Made by a program: the position numbers and the translations under genes. Positions 60,093 through 64,000 of a DNA stretch of 64,000 nt are shown in pieces. Source of the DNA: Alphaproteobacteria bacterium (GTDB lineage Bacteria > Pseudomonadota > Alphaproteobacteria > Micropepsales > Micropepsaceae); NCBI GenBank assembly GCA_020852655.1, contig JADZAI010000057.1:46297-110296 (forward strand), given 5' to 3'. Numbering within the stretch: position 1 is the stretch's first letter; each line of letters starts with the position of its first letter. Under the pieces are notes generated by a model, which saw only the letters and a program-made list of their open reading frames with translations, had not been told where the DNA came from and did not search any database.

Positions 60093-60453
60093 CGGGGCGG
60101 AGCGCCTCGAACCTGCTGACGATCCGCTCGATCGACAGCGGCTTGTCTTCCCATCCCGCCACGCCGAAGGCCGCGACCTGGTCGCGCGCGCTGGCGTCGG
60201 TGCGTGCCGTAACCACGACGACCTTGGAGATGTCGCCCGGTAGCTGCGCCTGCATCTGCTCCAGGACTTCAAAGCCCGAGCAGCCCGGCATCATCAGGTC
60301 GAGAAAGATCACGTCCGGTCGCGTGGCGCGTATTGTCTTGCAGCAATCGACCCCGTCGGGCAGGGCGCTGACATCGGCGAGGCCTTCGAGCGCCCACTCG
60401 ATGAGCTGTCGATTGACCTCGTTGTCGTCGACGACAAGAACGCGCGGTAGCAT
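60082..60453 (-). CDS. single-domain response regulator
   Basis: 123-residue receiver: VLVVDDNEVNRQLIEWALEG, phospho-acceptor Asp in VIFLDLMMPGCSG, VVTARTDASARDQ, Lys in GWEDKPLS. This resembles receivers that work with hybrid kinases, and the MHYT hybrid kinase lies directly across the divergent region. GAGGTG precedes the ATG at 60453; an in-frame GTG at 60459 is the alternative. Confidence 0.87.
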   Translation of the reverse strand: MLPRVLVVDDNEVNRQLIEWALEGLADVSALPDGVDCCKTIRATRPDVIFLDLMMPGCSGFEVLEQMQAQLPGDISKVVVVTARTDASARDQVAAFGVAGWEDKPLSIERIVSRFEALRPANA

Positions 60454-60521
60454 GATCACCTCGCCGCCCGATTATCCTCGCGCGCTTTAAGATGTGCTAA
60501 ATTGGGCGGGCATGGACTCTA

Positions 60522-60541
60522 CTTAAGCATTCCTACCTAGG
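60522..60541. promoter_or_regulatory. CNTANG-N8-CNTANG element 4
   Basis: CTTAAG (60522-60527), 8 bp, CCTAGG (60536-60541), between the leftward receiver gene and the MHYT hybrid kinase. A further half-site CCTTAGGT lies at 60557-60564. Same spacing as the elements at 55845, 58963 and 59022. Confidence 0.5.
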
Positions 60542-60662
60542 CCTGATATCCCGCGGCCTTAGGTTGCTGTTATGTGCGTCGCGCTAGCTTTGGTGGCGCC
60601 GGCCCGCTTTGCCCCCAGGGGTTAGCAGCCGGCGCCACGAAGTCCCGGCTGGGAGCCAAGCC

Positions 60663-62987
60663 TTGCTTACGGTGCTCGCGTGCGTCACGGAACAGCACGA
60701 CATCCCGCTATTGGTGCTCGCCATCGCCGTATGCCTGGCCGCGACGTTCGGCTCGCTTCAGATGCTGCAACGGGCGCGTGTGTCGGGCGGTGCGTTGAAA
60801 GCGGCGTGGACGGGGGTGGCAGGCATCTCGGCAGGCCTCGGCGTCTGGGCGACGCACTTCACCGCCCTGACCGCTTATCTCCCGGACCTGCCGCTGTCGT
60901 TTTCCTACGCACCGGTCTTCGGGTCGCTGGCTGTTTCGGCCGTGGGGTTCGTCGTCGGCTATTTCATACTGGGGAGCGGCACCGGTGCCGTGCGCGGGCT
61001 TGCCGCCGGCATCGTCTGGGCATGCAGCATTACGGCGATGCACTATATCGGCATGGCGAGCCTTCGCGACAGCGGAAGCCTGGCGTGGGACGCGCGCTAC
61101 GTCATCGGGTCCGTTGCGATCTCGTGTCCCTTCGCCGTCGGGGCCGCCATGGTGATGGCGCGCCCGCGTCGCCGCCCGGTCCTGGCCGGCATCTGCCTGT
61201 TTCTTGCGATCGTCGCGCTGCACTTCATCGGGATGGCGGCCCTCACCGTCGGTCTCAAGACCGCCGAAGGCAGCCTATCGATCATCCCCCGAGCCGAACT
61301 CGGAGCCGCCGTCGCCGTCGGTGCCCTTCTGGTCCTGTTGTCCGGAATGGTGGCGATGCTGATGGACCTGAGGGCGGCACATCGCCAGCAGGCAGAGAAC
61401 AGGAAGCTGCGGGCGGCGGTCGCGAGGCTCGAAACAAGCGAGGCGCGCTATGCCCTGGCGGAGCGGATCGGCCAGGTCGGCATTCTGGACGTCGACTACC
61501 TCAGCAAGACCGTCTGGGCCTCGCCGGTCATCAAGGACTGGCATGGCATCGACGCGAACCCGCCCTTCGAAGGCATCCACGAATATTTCCTGGGTTTCAT
61601 TCATCCCGACGACGTCGAGAAACCGGCCCAGGCGTTCATCAACGCCGTCTCAGGCGGGCCTGCCGACGTGCAGCTACGCGTCCGCCGCGTGGACGGCCTC
61701 TATCGCTGGCACAAGTTTTCGGTCCGCGTCCTGCTGAACAGTGCGGGCAAGACGCGGCGCATGATGATGGCGGTGATGGACATCCACGATCTCGTCGACA
61801 GCCTGGAGGAAGCGCGCAAGGCCAATCAACTGAAGTCCGAGTTTCTGGCGAATATGAGCCATGAGATACGCACGCCCCTGAACGGCGTGGTGGGTATGGC
61901 GCAGCTTCTCCAGCGCTCCGACCTCACGCCCCGCCAGCAACAATTTTCCGATACGATCATCGCGTCCTCCAACGCGTTGCTGTCGGTGATCAACGACATT
62001 CTCGATCTGTCGAAGATCGAGGCGGGACTGCTCAAGCTGAAGACAGACTGGTTCAACCCGCGAGACGTCGTCCTCAGTGCGATTTCGGTCGTATCCGCGG
62101 CTGCGCATGAGAAAGGCCTGGCGATCGAATCGGCGATCGCGCGCGATGCCGACGGTCGGGTCATGGGGGATGCCGATCGCCTCGGCCAGGTTCTGATCAA
62201 CCTGCTCGGCAATGCCGTCAAATTCACCGACCACGGCGAGATCTCCGTTCACGTCCTGCGCAAGGGCGGCGACGTCGTTCGGTTTGAGGTGAAGGACTCC
62301 GGACCCGGCATCCCGTTGGAACAGCAGGATCTGATCTTCGAGCGCTTTCGCCAGGGGGATGGCTCGCCGACGCGCCGCTATGGCGGCACCGGACTTGGCC
62401 TGTCGATCTGCAAGCAATTGGTCGACCTGATGGGCGGTCACATCGGCGTCAAAAGCCGGCCGGGGGAAGGTTCGACGTTCTGGGCGGAGATCGGCCTTCA
62501 GCCTGCCGTCGAGACGCGGAGCGAGGATACCGCCGCGTCCTCAAGCGCGCCCTTGCGTTCCACGGCACGCATCCTTGTGGCGGAAGACAACAGCATCAAT
62601 CAGCAGGTCATCCTCGAAGCATTGCGTGCACTGGGCATCACGGACGTCGTGGCGGCCGACAATGGCGCCGCGGCGCTGGAGAAGCTCCGGTCGTTCCAGT
62701 TTGACGCCGTTCTGATGGATATCAGCATGCCCGTGATGTCAGGCGCCGAGGCCATTTGCGAAATCCGCCGGAGCGACGCCGCCTTCTCGGCCATTCCGAT
62801 TGTCGCCGTGACGGCGAATGCGATGAAGGGCGATTGCGAAACATACCTGGCTCTCGGTGCGGACGCGTATATCGCGAAGCCTATCGACGTGCGCCTGCTC
62901 CACCGGGCCTTGGTCAGATGCATCCCGGCGCCTCGTCAGGCCGGCTGCGCCCGTGAAGATCGGCCGGCCTTGGGACTTGTGTCCTGA
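60663..62987 (+). CDS. MHYT-domain hybrid sensor histidine kinase
   Basis: 774 residues from TTG at 60663, which begins the usual MHYT N-terminus (LTVLACVTEQHDIPLLVLAI after the initiator); GGGAG lies ~8 nt upstream. The sensor has about seven membrane helices with three MHYT-type repeats (WATHFTALTAY, TAMHYIGMASL, VALHFIGMAAL), thought to bind copper and sense gases. Then come a PAS-like domain (~270-380), HisKA with His400 (LANMSHEIRTPLNGVVG), ATPase (NLLGNAVKFTDHG, DSGPGIPL, YGGTGLGLSICKQL) and a receiver with Asp686 (VLMDISMPVMSG). Confidence 0.92.
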   Translation: MLTVLACVTEQHDIPLLVLAIAVCLAATFGSLQMLQRARVSGGALKAAWTGVAGISAGLGVWATHFTALTAYLPDLPLSFSYAPVFGSLAVSAVGFVVGYFILGSGTGAVRGLAAGIVWACSITAMHYIGMASLRDSGSLAWDARYVIGSVAISCPFAVGAAMVMARPRRRPVLAGICLFLAIVALHFIGMAALTVGLKTAEGSLSIIPRAELGAAVAVGALLVLLSGMVAMLMDLRAAHRQQAENRKLRAAVARLETSEARYALAERIGQVGILDVDYLSKTVWASPVIKDWHGIDANPPFEGIHEYFLGFIHPDDVEKPAQAFINAVSGGPADVQLRVRRVDGLYRWHKFSVRVLLNSAGKTRRMMMAVMDIHDLVDSLEEARKANQLKSEFLANMSHEIRTPLNGVVGMAQLLQRSDLTPRQQQFSDTIIASSNALLSVINDILDLSKIEAGLLKLKTDWFNPRDVVLSAISVVSAAAHEKGLAIESAIARDADGRVMGDADRLGQVLINLLGNAVKFTDHGEISVHVLRKGGDVVRFEVKDSGPGIPLEQQDLIFERFRQGDGSPTRRYGGTGLGLSICKQLVDLMGGHIGVKSRPGEGSTFWAEIGLQPAVETRSEDTAASSSAPLRSTARILVAEDNSINQQVILEALRALGITDVVAADNGAAALEKLRSFQFDAVLMDISMPVMSGAEAICEIRRSDAAFSAIPIVAVTANAMKGDCETYLALGADAYIAKPIDVRLLHRALVRCIPAPRQAGCAREDRPALGLVS

Positions 62988-63102
62988 CCGCAAGGTCTGT
63001 GAAAAGGCTTGGCAATCCAGTCTGCGCGCTGTAGTTGAATGGGTGATTGGGCTAGCCCGAAGGGTGAGCTTGCTTGGCGAATCCGGCGGGATGGGGCAAG
63101 GC

Positions 63103-63711
63103 ATGACGACGCAAGCGGTAGTCGTCATAGACGACGACGAAGGCGTGCGTGATTCCCTACTCACGCTCTTCGCGCAACATGGCCTTGAGGTCAGGGCATT
63201 TGCGTCTGCCGCCGATTTCCTGCGATGGGTTCGGCCCGATACCGCGGCTGTGATCGTGACCGACATCCGCATGCCCGAGATCGACGGAATGCAGTTGATC
63301 GAGCGCCTCAAGGCGGCGCAATGCGGTCAACCGGTCATCGTCATGACGGGACATGGCGACGTGCCCCTGGCCGTCAAGGCGATGAAGGCGGGCGTCTTTG
63401 ATTTCTTCGAGAAGCCTTTCGAGAGCGAGCCCCTGATCGCCTCCGTGAGGGCTGCAATCGATAGCCTGGACAGCAGCTTCGATGAGAAGGCGTATCGCGC
63501 CGCGATTGCAGAGCGGATCGCACTGCTTTCGCTGCGCGAGGAGCAGGTGCTCCGCGAACTGGTGGAAGGCAAGTCCAACAAGATGATCGCCCAGGCGCTG
63601 GCCATCAGTCCGCGCACGGTCGAGATCTACCGCGCCAACGTGATGGCCAAGATGCGGGCGGGCAGTCTCTCCGAACTGGTTCGCATGAGCATCGCGACGC
63701 GCGCAGTTTAA
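63103..63711 (+). CDS. FixJ family response regulator, copy 3
   Basis: 202 residues: receiver ([18 protein letters not shown], Asp in VIVTDIRMPEIDG, TGHGDVPLAV, Lys in FFEKPF) and LuxR-type helix-turn-helix (LSLREEQVLRELVEGKSNKM, ISPRTVEIYRANVMAKM). It has no FixL beside it; the MHYT hybrid kinase is 115 bp upstream on the same strand, so cross-talk with the other FixL proteins or with the MHYT kinase is possible. ATG at 63103; the earlier ATG at 63091 is in frame. Confidence 0.92.
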   Translation: MTTQAVVVIDDDEGVRDSLLTLFAQHGLEVRAFASAADFLRWVRPDTAAVIVTDIRMPEIDGMQLIERLKAAQCGQPVIVMTGHGDVPLAVKAMKAGVFDFFEKPFESEPLIASVRAAIDSLDSSFDEKAYRAAIAERIALLSLREEQVLRELVEGKSNKMIAQALAISPRTVEIYRANVMAKMRAGSLSELVRMSIATRAV

Positions 63712-64000
63712 AACATCCGCCCGAAGGCTAAAGATCGCCAATGGCCGTGGGCTTGGCGAATCCAGTTTGCGCCGGTCCGCGCCCCTGGCCCGCATAAATC
63801 GACGCGGCACAACTCGCAATGAATCGAGACGGGCGGCTCGAAGAGTCATGCCGGGGGTGCGGGATACTCAACGCCCCAGGGGTCTCGACTCTTATCCGGC
63901 GAAGACCTGCAATCTGTTCTTGAACTATATTGTATAGGTAAAAGTACGTATGCCAACTGTTCAGTAAAATAAAGGCCCCGTTAAGCCTCCGGGACCTAAG
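63712..64000. other. non-coding end of window
   Basis: 289 bp with no convincing gene. The segment around 63920-63970 is A/T-rich (TATATTGTATAGG and TAAAATAAAGG) and looks like a promoter region for a gene beyond the window. The last bases are ACCTAAG, matching the half-site of the spaced elements above but cut by the window edge. Confidence 0.4.

Noticed and set aside
63980..64000. Fifth CNTANG-N8-CNTANG element at the window end
   Set aside because: GTTAAG and CCTAAG are 9 bp apart and the first base does not fit; the sequence is also cut by the edge.
1..64000. tRNA, rRNA, CRISPR, insertion sequences, riboswitches
   Set aside because: No conserved tRNA or rRNA blocks, no regular spacer-repeat array, no transposase motifs and no leader that I could match to a riboswitch by reading; covariance searches were not possible.

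Overview
This is one contiguous stretch of a high-GC Gram-negative alphaproteobacterial chromosome. The strongest taxonomic evidence is a complete PhyR-NepR-EcfG general stress response (GSR) locus, which is known only from Alphaproteobacteria. FixL/FixJ pairs and TamA/TamB agree with this. The order cannot be fixed from sequence alone; a Rhizobiales- or Micropepsales-like bacterium is plausible. I saw no rRNA, tRNA, CRISPR array, prophage or insertion sequence. Genes are tightly packed, with many 4-nt start/stop overlaps, including non-ATG ones (GTGA, TTGA and probably CTGA).

Layout. 0-6 kb: an acyltransferase cut by the window edge, then two leftward runs (patatin phospholipase/SDR/aldo-keto reductase, and two tandem PaaI-type thioesterases behind a membrane protein). 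6.3-8.2 kb: a CHASE3 hybrid histidine kinase. 8.2-14.2 kb: a sulfur-uptake operon (cysteine-rich Rrf2 regulator, OprP-like porin, sulfate-binding protein, CysT, CysW, CysA). 14.2-31.6 kb: metabolic and redox genes (hemolysin III-like protein, thiolase, GNATs, ferritin-like protein, CurA-like reductase, DsbD-like reductase with a thioredoxin-like partner, a cyclase fused to an RDD membrane domain, phenylalanine hydroxylase facing an amino-acid dehydrogenase, ExoD, TerC, enoyl-CoA hydratase, SDR). 31.6-36.9 kb: tamA-tamB.

37-45.5 kb is a stress island. The core genes nepR-ecfG-HisKA_2 sensor and the divergent phyR are flanked by superoxide dismutase, an entericidin-like lipoprotein, a CsbD protein, a DUF1328 protein, a DUF883-like protein, an AI-2E-family permease and several tiny membrane proteins. 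Reading by eye I found ten matches to the EcfG promoter (GGAAC-N16/17-CGTT), nine of them in this island and one at 14.27 kb. They place most of these genes under EcfG. The sensor keeps its phospho-acceptor His but lacks a recognisable ATPase, so it may act as a phosphatase.

45.5-64 kb is dominated by oxygen, nitric oxide and redox signalling: two FixL-FixJ pairs whose PAS domains keep the FixL haem ligand, two FixT-like lone receivers, a quinol NO reductase with NnrS, an Aer-like PAS protein, two further receivers, an unrecognised 334-residue protein, an MHYT-domain hybrid kinase and a third FixJ-type regulator. Four spaced elements of the form CNTANG-N8-CNTANG lie between genes of this cluster and may be operators for one of these regulators.
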